From Qipengyuania intermedia (GTDB lineage Bacteria; Pseudomonadota; Alphaproteobacteria; Sphingomonadales; Sphingomonadaceae), in NCBI RefSeq assembly GCF_019711615.1, contig NZ_JAIGNS010000002.1:1061483-1125482 (forward strand): a stretch of DNA of 64,000 nucleotides, read 5' to 3'. A program made the position numbers and the translations under genes. The notes under the pieces were generated by a model that was given only the letters and a program-made list of their open reading frames with translations, had not been told where the DNA came from and made no database searches. This document shows, one piece after another, positions 46,613-55,797 of this stretch; the first letter of the stretch is position 1; each line of letters opens with the position of its first letter.

Positions 46613-47648
46613 TGCACCTCCGCCGACGCTCAGGCTCGACATCGACCGCGAAGCGCTTGCACATAACTGGCGCGCGCTGGACAGGCTCAGCGGCTCCGCG
46701 CGTGCCGGCGCGGCGGTAAAGGCCGACTGTTACGGGCTTGGCGTTGAGAATTGCGTGCCGACGCTCGTCGAGGCCGGCTGCCGCGATTTCTTCGTTGCGC
46801 ACTGGAGCGAGGTTGCGCCGCTCCTGCCCCTGGTTCCGGCGGAACGGATCGCGGTCCTGCATGGCCCGTTGACGGTGGAAGAGGCCTCCTATGCGAGGCA
46901 GACCGGGGTGCGCCCTGTCATCGACAGCCTCCGGCAAGCGAAGCTGTGGACCGACAGCGGTGGCGGGCCCTGCCACCTGATGGTGGACACCGGGATCAAC
47001 CGGCTCGGCATAAGTGTATCGGAAGTGTCGGAACCGGCAGTGCAGGCTCTCGAGGTAGAAGTCCTCCTTAGCCACCTGGCGTGTGCCGACGAAGACAGTC
47101 CCATGAACGCGCGCCAGCTGGCCGATTTCCGGGCGATCGCATCCTCGATCGACCACACGGCCCTCAGCCTTGCGAACAGTGCCGGAATAGCGCTGGGATC
47201 GGACTATCACTTCGACCTCACGCGGCCGGGCCTGTCGCTCTATGGCGGCGTCCCGCGTGAGGAATTGGCGGGTCATATAAAGCAGGTCGCACGCCCGAAG
47301 GCAGCGATCATCCAGACACGAAACCTGAAGGCCGGCGAAGCTGTCGGCTATAACGCAACCTTCACCGCAGCTGCCGAAATGCGCATCGGCGTCCTCTCGC
47401 TAGGTTATGCCGACGGCATCCTACGTGCATGGGGCGGGGCGAGCTTCCGCTATGGCGATCTGGCGCTACCGATCCTGGGCAAAGTGTCGATGGACATGAT
47501 TATCATTGACCTTTCCGATACCAGGGAACTGGGCGAGGGCGACTGGGTCGAACTGCCTTATCACCTGCCCGATGCTGCGCGGCAAACCTCTGTTTCACAA
47601 TATGAACTGCTTACCGTTCTGGGACACCGCTTCGATCGTTCCGCCTAA
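46605..47648 (+). CDS. alr: Alanine racemase
   Basis: 347 residues from ATG 46605. It supplies D-alanine for peptidoglycan. The PLP lysine is Lys39 in AVKADCYGLG, a variant of the usual KANAYG. The second catalytic Tyr is in AVGYNATFTA, and LSLGYADGILR and GKVSMDMIIIDLSD are well conserved. RPGLSLYGG binds the PLP phosphate. Its start lies in the end of the MHS transporter gene (8-nt overlap), so it is translated from the same message. It is separated from phaR by a 68-nt gap with an inverted repeat. Confidence 0.93.
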   Translation: MADAPPPTLRLDIDREALAHNWRALDRLSGSARAGAAVKADCYGLGVENCVPTLVEAGCRDFFVAHWSEVAPLLPLVPAERIAVLHGPLTVEEASYARQTGVRPVIDSLRQAKLWTDSGGGPCHLMVDTGINRLGISVSEVSEPAVQALEVEVLLSHLACADEDSPMNARQLADFRAIASSIDHTALSLANSAGIALGSDYHFDLTRPGLSLYGGVPREELAGHIKQVARPKAAIIQTRNLKAGEAVGYNATFTAAAEMRIGVLSLGYADGILRAWGGASFRYGDLALPILGKVSMDMIIIDLSDTRELGEGDWVELPYHLPDAARQTSVSQYELLTVLGHRFDRSA

Positions 47649-47659
47649 CGTGTTGCGCT

Positions 47660-47699
47660 GCACATTGTGCGCCTGCTAAGCATGGCTGCAACGCACAAT
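47660..47699 (+). promoter_or_regulatory. Inverted repeats upstream of phaR, candidate PhaR operator
   Basis: GCACATTGTGC (47660-47670) is an 11-nt palindrome. ATTGTGCG (47664-47671) is also the exact inverse complement of CGCACAAT (47692-47699), 20 nt apart. PhaR sites in alphaproteobacteria are built of TGC/GCA repeats, and the palindrome sits 46 nt before the phaR ATG, so autoregulation is plausible. It could alternatively be a U-less terminator of alr. Confidence 0.4.
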
Positions 47700-47716
47700 A
47701 GGGGAAGAGGCAATTC

Positions 47717-48274
47717 ATGGCGAAACGCACCGCAGAGGGCGAACCGATCATCATCAAGAAGTACGCCAACCGGCGGCTCTACAACACCGACACCAGCAGT
47801 TACATCACGCTGGACGATCTGGCGAAGATGGTTCGCGAAAACGTCGACTTCCAAGTGGTCGATGCAAAGAGCGGTGATGACATCACGCACACGATCCTCA
47901 CCCAGATCATCGTCGAGGAAGAAAGCCAGGGCGGCCAGCAGATGCTCCCCGTCAGTTTCCTGCGCGACCTGATCTCCATGTACGGCAATTCGATGCAGGC
48001 GATGATGCCGAGCTATCTCGAAGCCAGCATGGCCAATTTCCGCAAGAACCGCGAACAGATCCAGGCAGCATTTGCCAAGGGTATCGAAGCCAACCCGCTG
48101 GCCAAGATGGCCGAGGCCAATTTCAAGATGATGCAGAACGCCGCCGAGGCCTTCATCCCGGGCTCGCTCAAGACAGGGTCCAAGTCCGCCAAGCCGGACC
48201 AGTCTGCAGAACTCGCCCAGATGCGCACCCAGATGGCTGAAATGCAGAAGAAGCTGGACGAATTGAGCAAATAA
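47717..48274 (+). CDS. phaR: Polyhydroxyalkanoate synthesis repressor PhaR
   Basis: 185 residues. PhaR binds DNA and also the surface of polyhydroxyalkanoate granules; free PhaR represses phasin genes when no polymer is present. The N-terminal PHB/PHA accumulation regulator DNA-binding domain is clear (IIIKKYANRRLYNTDTSSYI and DDLAKMVRENVDFQVVDAKS). The TQIIVEEESQG and FLRDLISMYGNSMQ segments are also typical. The C-terminus is a coiled coil ending QKKLDELSK. AGAGG lies before the ATG. No PHA genes are adjacent; proS follows by 44 nt. Confidence 0.94.
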   Translation: MAKRTAEGEPIIIKKYANRRLYNTDTSSYITLDDLAKMVRENVDFQVVDAKSGDDITHTILTQIIVEEESQGGQQMLPVSFLRDLISMYGNSMQAMMPSYLEASMANFRKNREQIQAAFAKGIEANPLAKMAEANFKMMQNAAEAFIPGSLKTGSKSAKPDQSAELAQMRTQMAEMQKKLDELSK

Positions 48275-48318
48275 TTGCATCGGCCCGCGCCGAAACCCAC
48301 CAGATACAGGAATTACCC

Positions 48319-49860
48319 GTGGCCCAGATCCGCCATGCCTTGAACACCACGCGCGCCGACGATTTCGCAGCATGGTATCAGGACGTCATCTCTTCCGCCG
48401 AAATGGCCGAGGAATCGGGCGTTCGCGGCTGCATGGTCATTCGCCCTTGGGGTTACGGCATCTGGGAACGCATGCAGCGCCTGCTGGATGACCGGATCAA
48501 GGCGACGGGCCATTCCAACGCCTATTTCCCGATCTTCATCCCGCTCTCCAATTTCGAGCGTGAGGCGGAACACGTCGAGGGCTTCGCCAAGGAAATGGCG
48601 GTCGTGACGCACCACCGCCTGATCGCGGGCAAGGATGGCGGCCTCGTGCCCGATCCCGAAGCCAAGCTCGAAGAGCCGCTGGTGGTTCGTCCGACGTCGG
48701 AAACGATCATCGGCGATGCCATGGCGCGCTGGGTGCAAAGCTGGCGCGACCTGCCGCTGAAGCTCAACCAATGGGCCAATGTGGTGCGCTGGGAAATGCG
48801 CACCCGCATGTTCCTGCGCACGAGCGAATTCCTCTGGCAGGAAGGCCATACCGCCCATGCCGACGAGGCAGAGGCGAAAGACCACACGCTCACCATGCTG
48901 GAAGTCTATCGCGCCTTTGCGGACGAAGATTTGGCGCTGGCGGTGATCCCGGGCGAGAAGCCGGAGAACGAGCGTTTTCCCGGTGCGGTCGAGACCTGGT
49001 CGATCGAAGCGATGATGCAGGACGGCAAGGCTCTTCAGGCCGGCACAAGCCACTATCTCGGCACGAACTTCTCCGAGGCCAGCGGGATCAAATACCAGAA
49101 CAAGGACGGCGGCGAGAGCCTCTGCCATACCACCAGCTGGGGCGTTTCGACGCGGATGGTCGGCGGCGTCATCATGACGCATGGCGACGATGACGGCCTG
49201 CGCCTGCCCCCGAAGATCGCCCCGCAGCAGGTGGTCATACTGCCCATGTTGCGTGACAAGCCCGAAGACGAGGCGCTGATCGACTATTGCGAGGCTCTGC
49301 GCGCCACGCTCGCTTCGCAGCACGTACTGGGTGAGCCACTGCGCGTGCTCCTCGATACGCGTCCGGGCAAGGCTGCCGCCAAGCGCTGGGATTATGTGCG
49401 CAAGGGTGCCCCGATCATCATCGAGGTCGGCGGCCGCGACATGGAGAACGGCGTCGTCAGCCTGCTTCGCCGCGACAGGCTGTGGAACGAGGAAAACGGC
49501 AAGCCCGCCTTCCAGACTCCCACGCGCGAGATCGCGGGCCAGACCGTGCCCGACATCCTTGCCAATATGCAGGCCAGCCTGCTGACCGAAGCGCAGGAGC
49601 GCCGCGAGGCCAACATCACGCGCGGTGTCACGGATTTTGCCGAGGTCGAGCAGTTCTTCTCCGCCTCGCGTTATCCGGGTTGGGTCGAGGTCCAGTGGTC
49701 CAAGCCGACCGGAGCCGAACTGGAACAAGTGGTCGAGCGGCTGAAGGCATTGAAGCTCACCATGCGCAACGTACCGATCGGCGCGGCACCGGTGGACGGC
49801 GAGTGCATCTTTACCGGCAAACCGGCCACCGAACGCGTCCTGCTCGCCAAGGCATACTGA
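48319..49860 (+). CDS. proS: Prolyl-tRNA synthetase, short archaeal/eukaryal-type (ProS type 3)
   Basis: 513 residues from GTG 48319 (AGGAAT 6 nt before). Class II motifs: motif 2 as NVVRWEMRTRMFLRTSEFLW and motif 3 near the end. It lacks the editing insertion of about 180 residues between motifs 2 and 3 found in common bacterial ProRS and has the C-terminal zinc-type domain seen in archaeal and eukaryal enzymes. Alphaproteobacteria commonly carry this form. Because cis-editing is absent, mischarged Ala-tRNA must be cleared by a trans-editing protein if at all. Confidence 0.93.
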   Translation: MAQIRHALNTTRADDFAAWYQDVISSAEMAEESGVRGCMVIRPWGYGIWERMQRLLDDRIKATGHSNAYFPIFIPLSNFEREAEHVEGFAKEMAVVTHHRLIAGKDGGLVPDPEAKLEEPLVVRPTSETIIGDAMARWVQSWRDLPLKLNQWANVVRWEMRTRMFLRTSEFLWQEGHTAHADEAEAKDHTLTMLEVYRAFADEDLALAVIPGEKPENERFPGAVETWSIEAMMQDGKALQAGTSHYLGTNFSEASGIKYQNKDGGESLCHTTSWGVSTRMVGGVIMTHGDDDGLRLPPKIAPQQVVILPMLRDKPEDEALIDYCEALRATLASQHVLGEPLRVLLDTRPGKAAAKRWDYVRKGAPIIIEVGGRDMENGVVSLLRRDRLWNEENGKPAFQTPTREIAGQTVPDILANMQASLLTEAQERREANITRGVTDFAEVEQFFSASRYPGWVEVQWSKPTGAELEQVVERLKALKLTMRNVPIGAAPVDGECIFTGKPATERVLLAKAY

Positions 49861-49902
49861 CGCCCCGTGACATGGGGACCATGCGTACCCATATGGCGTC
49901 TC

Positions 49903-52200
49903 ATGAAAAAACATAATCGAACCGGGCGGCCACAGGGTCTCCCGAGCAAAGAACAGATAATCGAATTTATCCAGGGGTCGCCGACCCCCGCCGGCAAACG
50001 CGAAATCGCGAAGGCGTTCGGCTTGAAGGGCCAGGAAAAGATCGCGCTGAAAAAGCGCCTCAAGGACATGGCCGAAGAAGGCCTGATCGACGGCAAGCGC
50101 ACCGCCTACCACCGCATGGGCGGCGTACCGAAAGTGACCGTGCTGAAAGTTCTCGAAATCGAGGACGGCGAACCGATTGCCGTGCCCGAAAGCTGGGATC
50201 CGGACAGCAAGGAAAAGGCCCCGCGCCTAACGGTCAAGGAAAGCAAGAAGGTCGCGGCCCTCAAACGCGGCGATCGCTTCCTTGCGCGAACCGAAGAGAA
50301 GCCGCGCGGTTGGATCGCCCATCCGATGAAGAAGCTGCCCGCACGCACCGAAGGCCTGATGGGCGTCGTCGAGATCGACGGCGGCGGCAAGGCATGGCTC
50401 GCGCCGGTGGACAAGCGTGTCCGCAATTCATCGCCGATCTCGGACCTTGGCGGGGCGGAAGAGGGCGATCTCGTGCTGGCGGAAAAGGCCGGCAAGTCGG
50501 CCCGTTCCGCGGTCAAGGTCGTCGAGGTGATTGGCGACCCGCTCGCTCCCAAGAGTTTCAGCCTGATTGCCATCGCCAAGCACGGCATCCCCCACATCTT
50601 CCCCGAAGAGGCGCTGGAGGAGGCGCAGCAGGTGGCGCAGCTCCCCTTGAGCGAGGACAAACGCGAAGACCTGCGGAACGTCCCCATCATCGCCATCGAC
50701 CCTGCCGATGCGCGCGACCATGACGATGCAATCTGGGCAGAGCCCGACGGGAAGGGCGGCTACCGCGCCATCGTCGCCATTGCCGACGTCAGCTTCTACG
50801 TGCGGCCGGGCGGTGCGCTCGACCGCGAGGCGCGCAAGCGCGGCAATTCGGTCTATTTCCCCGACCGCGTCGTGCCGATGCTGCCGGAAATCCTCAGCGC
50901 CAATGTGTGCTCCCTCGTCGAGGGCGAGGACCGGGCGGCAATGGCCTGCCACATCTCCATTTCGCCCGAAGGCAAGGTGACCGACTGGCGCTTTACCCGC
51001 GCCATCGTGAGGCTTGCCTCGAACACGGCCTATGAGGACGCGCAGAAGGCTATCGACGATGGCAGTGCAGACGATACGCTCAAACATCTCTGGGGCGCGT
51101 GGGATTTGCTGCACAAGGCGCGCGAAGCCCGCGATCCGCTGGACCTCGAACTGCCAGAGCGCCAGGTCCGCCTCAATGACGAGGGCGTGATCGAGGAAAT
51201 CGCCGTGCGCGAACGCCTCGACGCGCACCGCGTCGTGGAAGATTTCATGATCGCGGCCAATGTCGCGGCGGCGAAGGCGCTGGAAGCGAAGAAGGCCCCG
51301 GTCGTCTACCGGGTCCATGAAACGCCGAGCCGCGAGAAGCTCGTCGCATTCAAGGAATATCTTGCCACGCAGGGCCGCAATTTCGCGCTCGGACAGGTCA
51401 TCACACCCGGCCTTTTCAACCGGATGCTGAAGGACATCGGCGATCCGGCGGAAAAGGCGCTGATCATGGAAGCGGTGCTACGCAGCCAGACGCAAGCCTA
51501 TTACGGTCCGGCCAATGCCGGGCATTTCGGTCTCGCGCTCGGCAGCTATGCGCACTTTACCTCGCCCATTCGCCGCTATGCCGACCTTCTGGTCCACCGC
51601 GCGCTGGTCGATGCGTACCATCTCGAACAGCCCAAGCCCAAGGGCGACATCCCGCCTGCCTCGGGCCTTTCGGACCGTGACAGGACTGCGCTCAGCCAGA
51701 TCACCGATGCCATCAGCCAGACCGAACGCCGCGCGATGGAGGCAGAGCGCGACACGATCGACCGCTATGTCGCCTCATGGCTTTCCGGCCGGGTAGGCGA
51801 GACGTTCGACACGCGGATCACCGGTGTGCAGGGCTTCGGCTTCTTCGCCACCATCGAGAACCTCGGGGGCGACGGGCTGGTCCCGGTGTCCACCCTGGGC
51901 CGCGAATATTTCCGCTATGACGAGGCGGCCCGCCAGCTTGTGGGCGAAAACAGCGGCAAAACCTATGCCGTGGGCGACCGGCTCAAGCTCAAGCTGGCGG
52001 AATCGAACCCCCTGACAGGGGCCTTGAAGTTCGAAGTCCCGGAAAGCGACGGCTCGCCTATCGAAAAACGAGGGGACCGCCCGCCTCCCCTCAAAAAGAA
52101 ACCGCTGGCCAAGGGCAAGGGCGCCCCGCGCCAGAAGCACCAGACCGGCCAGCGCGGACGCCCGAAGAACATCCGGCACCAGGGTAGGAAGAAGAAGTAG
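49903..52200 (+). CDS. rnr: Ribonuclease R
   Basis: 765 residues from ATG 49903. RNase R degrades structured RNA from 3' to 5'. An N-terminal helix-turn-helix (REIAKAFGLKGQEKIALKKR) and cold-shock domain precede the RNB catalytic domain with IDPADARDHDDAIWAEP, the four Asp that hold two metal ions, and SYAHFTSPIRRYADLLVHRA. The S1 domain has GVQGFGFFATIENLGGDGLV. The Lys/Arg-rich tail (KKKPLAKGKGAPRQKHQT) binds RNA. The gene is 42 nt after proS, with the start chosen at the ATG that begins the conserved helix-turn-helix region. Confidence 0.95.
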   Translation: MKKHNRTGRPQGLPSKEQIIEFIQGSPTPAGKREIAKAFGLKGQEKIALKKRLKDMAEEGLIDGKRTAYHRMGGVPKVTVLKVLEIEDGEPIAVPESWDPDSKEKAPRLTVKESKKVAALKRGDRFLARTEEKPRGWIAHPMKKLPARTEGLMGVVEIDGGGKAWLAPVDKRVRNSSPISDLGGAEEGDLVLAEKAGKSARSAVKVVEVIGDPLAPKSFSLIAIAKHGIPHIFPEEALEEAQQVAQLPLSEDKREDLRNVPIIAIDPADARDHDDAIWAEPDGKGGYRAIVAIADVSFYVRPGGALDREARKRGNSVYFPDRVVPMLPEILSANVCSLVEGEDRAAMACHISISPEGKVTDWRFTRAIVRLASNTAYEDAQKAIDDGSADDTLKHLWGAWDLLHKAREARDPLDLELPERQVRLNDEGVIEEIAVRERLDAHRVVEDFMIAANVAAAKALEAKKAPVVYRVHETPSREKLVAFKEYLATQGRNFALGQVITPGLFNRMLKDIGDPAEKALIMEAVLRSQTQAYYGPANAGHFGLALGSYAHFTSPIRRYADLLVHRALVDAYHLEQPKPKGDIPPASGLSDRDRTALSQITDAISQTERRAMEAERDTIDRYVASWLSGRVGETFDTRITGVQGFGFFATIENLGGDGLVPVSTLGREYFRYDEAARQLVGENSGKTYAVGDRLKLKLAESNPLTGALKFEVPESDGSPIEKRGDRPPPLKKKPLAKGKGAPRQKHQTGQRGRPKNIRHQGRKKK

Positions 52201-52251
52201 CGGAACGGGCACCGGGGTACGTCCATTGATCCGGTGAAGGAGATAGCCAGA

Positions 52252-52767
52252 ATGCTCGTACCCGGACAGCCCGTTCCAGACCTCGACCTGCCCCTGACCA
52301 TCGATGCGCGTTTCGAACTGTCGAAACAGTCGCCCGACAGCTTCACCATGCTCGTGTTCTATCGCGGCAAGCACTGCCCGATCTGCAAGAAATACCTCAC
52401 CGAACTGGGGTCCAAGCTCGGCAAGTTCACTGAGAAGGGCATCAATGTCTTTGCCGTCTCGATGGACAGCCCCGAGCGCGCGCAGGTCAGTCACGAGGAA
52501 TGGGACACGGGAGACCTTCCGCTCGCCCATTCGCTGAGCGAGGAGAAGGCTCGCGAGTACGGCCTCTATATCTCGGAAAAGCGGGAAGGCAGCGAAGAAC
52601 CCCAGCGATTCAGCGAACCTGGCCTCTTCGTCGTAAAACCCGACGGTACGCTTCACTTCGCCGTGGTCCAGAGCGCGCCTTTCACGCGCCCCGATCTCGA
52701 CGACCTGCTAAGCGGCCTGACCTATACTCTGGAGAACGATTACCCGACGCGCGGCACGCTTACCTGA
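52252..52767 (+). CDS. Peroxiredoxin-like (AhpC/TSA fold) protein
   Basis: 171 residues from ATG 52252 (AAGGAG 9 nt before). The thioredoxin fold has FYRGKHCPICKKYLTELG, where CPIC resembles the catalytic CxxC of Prx-like proteins rather than the PxxxTxxC of true peroxiredoxins. GINVFAVSMDSPERA and PGLFVVKPDGTLHFAVVQS complete the fold. There is no signal peptide. A role in thiol redox defence is likely, with no substrate known. The convergent universal stress protein gene ends 3 nt beyond. Confidence 0.87.
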   Translation: MLVPGQPVPDLDLPLTIDARFELSKQSPDSFTMLVFYRGKHCPICKKYLTELGSKLGKFTEKGINVFAVSMDSPERAQVSHEEWDTGDLPLAHSLSEEKAREYGLYISEKREGSEEPQRFSEPGLFVVKPDGTLHFAVVQSAPFTRPDLDDLLSGLTYTLENDYPTRGTLT

Positions 52768-52770
52768 TCG

Positions 52771-53223
52771 TCAGGCGAGGGCGTCCAGCTGCTCGCGCGT
52801 GAGTTTGCCCGGCACGATGTAAAGTGGGCAGGGCAGTTCGCTGGCGCGGGCGGAGAAATGCTGGACCAGCGGGTCTTTTCCCCCGTCCTTCGTGGTGCCA
52901 AGCACCAGGGCGGCGACTTCGCCGTGCTCTTCGAGATAGGTCCGGATGACATCCGCAGGTGCGCCGGGACGAACCGCGATCACCGGCATCTTGCCCATTT
53001 CGCCGAAGATATTGCCCGCCGCGCTATTGGCGAGCACTTCCGCACGCTCGCGCGCTTCCTGCTCGATCGTCGCCTGCACGCCGCCGAAGGCATTGAAGGT
53101 CTGCTGTGGCACCAGAGCCAGGATATGCACTGAGCCGTTGGTTTTCATCGCGCGCAGCGATGCAAAGCGCAGCGCCTGTTTCGATTCTTCGGTTTCGTCC
53201 ATCACGACCAGATAGATACGCAT
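52771..53223 (-). CDS. Universal stress protein (UspA fold)
   Basis: 150 residues, one Usp domain. VVMDETEESKQALRFASLRA is the usual opening and VAALVLGTTKDGGKDPLVQHF, near the C-terminus, matches the ATP-binding G-2x-G-9x-G(S/T) region only in part, so nucleotide binding is uncertain. LPCPLYIVPG is the typical final strand. It is divergent from pdhC (129 nt) and convergent with the peroxiredoxin-like gene. The function is likely stress-related, unproven. Confidence 0.9.
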   Translation of the reverse strand: MRIYLVVMDETEESKQALRFASLRAMKTNGSVHILALVPQQTFNAFGGVQATIEQEARERAEVLANSAAGNIFGEMGKMPVIAVRPGAPADVIRTYLEEHGEVAALVLGTTKDGGKDPLVQHFSARASELPCPLYIVPGKLTREQLDALA

Positions 53224-53352
53224 GCCCGGTTCCCCTCTTCTGGCAGGGGCCTATCCGGTAATTCGTATTCTGCGCAAGGACCTTGCGGCGGCGGCGCATT
53301 TTGGCCAGAGGTCCTAGCAACAGTATTTCCAGCGAGGACGTAACGTCAGCAC

Positions 53353-54660
53353 ATGCCCACGCCGATCAAGATGCCCGCCCTTTCCCCGACCATGGAAGAA
53401 GGCACGCTCGCCAAATGGCTCGTGAAGCCGGGCGACAAGGTCGAAGCCGGCGACATCATGGCGGAAATCGAAACCGACAAGGCGACGATGGAATTCGAAG
53501 CCGTGGACGAAGGCACCATCGCCTCGATCGCGGTTGAAGAGGGCACCGAGGGTGTAAAGGTCGGCACGGTGATCGCCATGCTCGCCGAAGAGGGCGAGGA
53601 TCTGGAGGCGGCCGCAGCGGCTGCTCCCGCCGATGGCGAGGAAAAGGCCGATGAAGGCAAAGCCGAGGAAGCGCGCGAGGAAAAGGTCGAGCAGGAAGAG
53701 AAGCGCACCGAAGCTCCCGCTCCGGCTCCCGCACCCGCTCCTGCAGCGAAGAAGTCCGACGATGGCGGCCGCATCAAGGCGTCGCCGCTTGCGCGCCGGA
53801 TTGCCGAGGACAAGGGGCTGGACCTGTCGTCCATCAAGGGCTCGGGCCCCAATGGCCGCATCGTGAAGGCCGACGTCGACGATGCGAAACCCGGCGCTGC
53901 GCCAGCAAAGGAAGCCGCCGCTCCCGCGCCTGCTCCGGCAAAGCCCGCGACACAGGGCGGCGATCTCGACGCTCCTTACGAAGCGCAGAAGCTCAACAAT
54001 GTCCGCAAGGTCATCGCGCGCCGCCTCACCGAGGCGAAGCAGACAATCCCGCACATCTACCTCACCGTGGACGTGCGCCTCGATGCGCTGCTCAAGCTGC
54101 GCAGCGAGCTCAACAAGAGCCTCGAGGCTGACGGCATCAAGCTGTCGGTCAACGACCTGCTGATCAAGGCACAGGCCCGCGCGCTGCAGCGCGTGCCGCT
54201 GTGCAATGTCAGCTTCCAGGGCGACGAGCTCTACCAGTACACACGCGAGGATATCTCGGTCGCCGTGGCCGCGCCTTCGGGCCTGATCACTCCGATCATC
54301 CGCGATGCGGGCCGCAAGGGCCTCGCGCAGATCAGCACCGAGATGAAGGAGCTTGCGGGCAAGGCACGCGACGGCAAGCTGCAGCCGCATGAATTCCAGG
54401 GCGGCACCGCCTCGCTCTCCAACCTAGGCATGTTCGGCACCAAGCAGTTCGACGCCGTGATCAACCCGCCGCAGGCGATGATCCTCGCGGTCGGCGCGGG
54501 CGAGCAGCGCCCGCATGTCATCGATGGCGCACTCGGCATCGCCACCGTTATGAGCGCCACCGGCAGCTTCGACCACCGCGCCATCGACGGCGCGGACGGC
54601 GCGCAATTCATGCAGGCCTTCCAACAGCTGGTCGAAAACCCGATGGGGCTGGTGGTTTGA
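53353..54660 (+). CDS. pdhC: Pyruvate dehydrogenase E2, dihydrolipoamide acetyltransferase
   Basis: 435 residues. One lipoyl domain ([21 protein letters not shown] with the lipoylated Lys in ETDKATME), a long Ala/Pro linker, a peripheral-subunit-binding domain ([20 protein letters not shown]) and the catalytic domain ending in [15 protein letters not shown], whose His and Asp transfer acetyl to CoA. The order and the SPTMEEG opening fit pyruvate dehydrogenase E2 rather than 2-oxoglutarate E2. The E1 genes are not in the window; the E3 gene lpd follows after two short genes. Confidence 0.95.
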   Translation: MPTPIKMPALSPTMEEGTLAKWLVKPGDKVEAGDIMAEIETDKATMEFEAVDEGTIASIAVEEGTEGVKVGTVIAMLAEEGEDLEAAAAAAPADGEEKADEGKAEEAREEKVEQEEKRTEAPAPAPAPAPAAKKSDDGGRIKASPLARRIAEDKGLDLSSIKGSGPNGRIVKADVDDAKPGAAPAKEAAAPAPAPAKPATQGGDLDAPYEAQKLNNVRKVIARRLTEAKQTIPHIYLTVDVRLDALLKLRSELNKSLEADGIKLSVNDLLIKAQARALQRVPLCNVSFQGDELYQYTREDISVAVAAPSGLITPIIRDAGRKGLAQISTEMKELAGKARDGKLQPHEFQGGTASLSNLGMFGTKQFDAVINPPQAMILAVGAGEQRPHVIDGALGIATVMSATGSFDHRAIDGADGAQFMQAFQQLVENPMGLVV

Positions 54661-54768
54661 GTTCAAACCGGAATCGCCTCCGCCGCAATCCCGGACACAA
54701 ATCCACGTCCACATGGTTCGTTTGATAAAGGGCGGGCACACCGGTCGCCTGTTTTGAGGAGATACACC

Positions 54769-55212
54769 ATGATCCGCACAGCATTCGCCGTTCCGGCGCT
54801 CGCGCTGGCACTCGCAGCCTGTTCGCAGGAAGCCGAAGAAGTACAAGCCGATGGCGAAGTCGCTACCGCGCCTGCTGACGCGACCGTCGCTGCCCGCCCC
54901 GTCATGTATGGCGGTGAAGCGAACATGGATGCGTGCGGCTCTGCTGGAACCGTGGGCGCGCTCGACACGCTGGAAGGCCAGGTCCTTACCGTGCACTCAG
55001 CCCCCGATGCCACTGCCGAAGAAACCGACCTGCTCCAGCCGGGACAGCTCGTTTCGATCTGCGAGAACGAGGGTGACTGGGTCGGCGTTGTCTATTCCAA
55101 GAATGCTGCCGACTGCGGAACCGGAACGCCGGTTGCGGATCGCCGCGCCTACGACGGCCAGTGCCAGTCGGGGTGGATCGACGGCTCTTACCTCACCAAC
55201 CAGGCGGGTTGA
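54769..55212 (+). CDS. SH3-like lipoprotein of unknown function
   Basis: 147 residues from ATG 54769 with GAGGAG before it. A signal peptide ends in a lipobox (LALAAC), and a Glu/Ala-rich stretch follows. The C-terminal domain has a bacterial SH3 pattern (VLTVHSAPDATAEETDLLQP, LVSICENEGDWVGVVY and GWIDGSYL). Four cysteines (DACGS, ISCE-like, ADCGT and GQCQS) may form two disulfides. Such proteins often bind peptidoglycan, but this is inference. It lies between pdhC and lpd with a thioesterase gene. Confidence 0.8.
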   Translation: MIRTAFAVPALALALAACSQEAEEVQADGEVATAPADATVAARPVMYGGEANMDACGSAGTVGALDTLEGQVLTVHSAPDATAEETDLLQPGQLVSICENEGDWVGVVYSKNAADCGTGTPVADRRAYDGQCQSGWIDGSYLTNQAG

Positions 55213-55217
55213 TCCGC

Positions 55218-55592
55218 TTGGCACGGGAACCCCTCATCCGCGTCACAGCCATGCCTGCCGACACGAACCCTTACGGGGGCGTGTTTGGCGGGTGGCTGAT
55301 GAGCCAGATGGCGCTTGGCGCAGGTTCGCTCGCCAGCCGCGAGGGGCAGGGCAAGGCGGTGGTCGTCTCGGCCACCGATTTTGCCTTCCCCGGCGCGATG
55401 CAGGTGGGCGACGAATTGTCGATCTATTGCGAGATCGCAACCACCGGCAATACCTCGCTCACCATCTCTGCCGAGGCCATTGCCCGCGAACGCAATGGCG
55501 AGGCCGAAACGAAGGTAGCGCAGGGCACGTTCAAATTCGTCCTCCTCGACGAAAACGATCGTCCGCGCGCCGTCGCGGAGCGGTGGGCATGA
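55218..55592 (+). CDS. YciA-type acyl-CoA thioesterase
   Basis: 124 residues from TTG 55218 (a TTG at 55209 is the alternative). The hotdog fold is that of YciA/Acot proteins: MPADTNPYGGVFGGWLMSQM near the start, where the Asp and the Asn/Gly loop are catalytic, then DFAFPGAMQVGDELSIYCEI and KFVLLDENDRPRAV. It hydrolyses short acyl-CoA esters. Both possible starts are TTG, and GGCGGG lies 9 nt before 55218. It sits between pdhC and lpd, so acetyl-CoA or related CoA esters are the likely setting. Confidence 0.85.
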   Translation: MAREPLIRVTAMPADTNPYGGVFGGWLMSQMALGAGSLASREGQGKAVVVSATDFAFPGAMQVGDELSIYCEIATTGNTSLTISAEAIARERNGEAETKVAQGTFKFVLLDENDRPRAVAERWA

Positions 55593-55727
55593 GCATTTCC
55601 CTACAGCAAGGTCGGCAGCTATGAAGAAGGTCGAAATTCCGGGCTGTCGCACTTTACCCAGGCGGACAAAGTGTAAACTTCATCTTTTCGGCGCAAGTGG
55701 CTGAAAAATAGCAATTCAGGAAGGAAT

Positions 55728-55773
55728 GAGGCGGGCGACACGGTGTCACCATTGTCAACTTCGGCCCCGCCTC
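55728..55773 (+). other. Stem-loop upstream of lpd in a 205-nt gap
   Basis: GAGGCGGG (55728-55735) pairs with CCCGCCTC (55766-55773), and GACAC pairs with GTGTC inside. It ends 24 nt before the lpd ATG and has no T run, so it is more likely a leader structure or operator than a terminator. The rest of the gap holds only very short unsupported reading frames. Confidence 0.4.
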
Positions 55774-55797
55774 CTCACCAGTTGAAGGCAGATTGAA

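Noticed and set aside
55589..55705. Very short open frames after the thioesterase gene (11 and 27 codons)
   Set aside because: No convincing ribosome site or sequence character; they overlap each other and the thioesterase stop.
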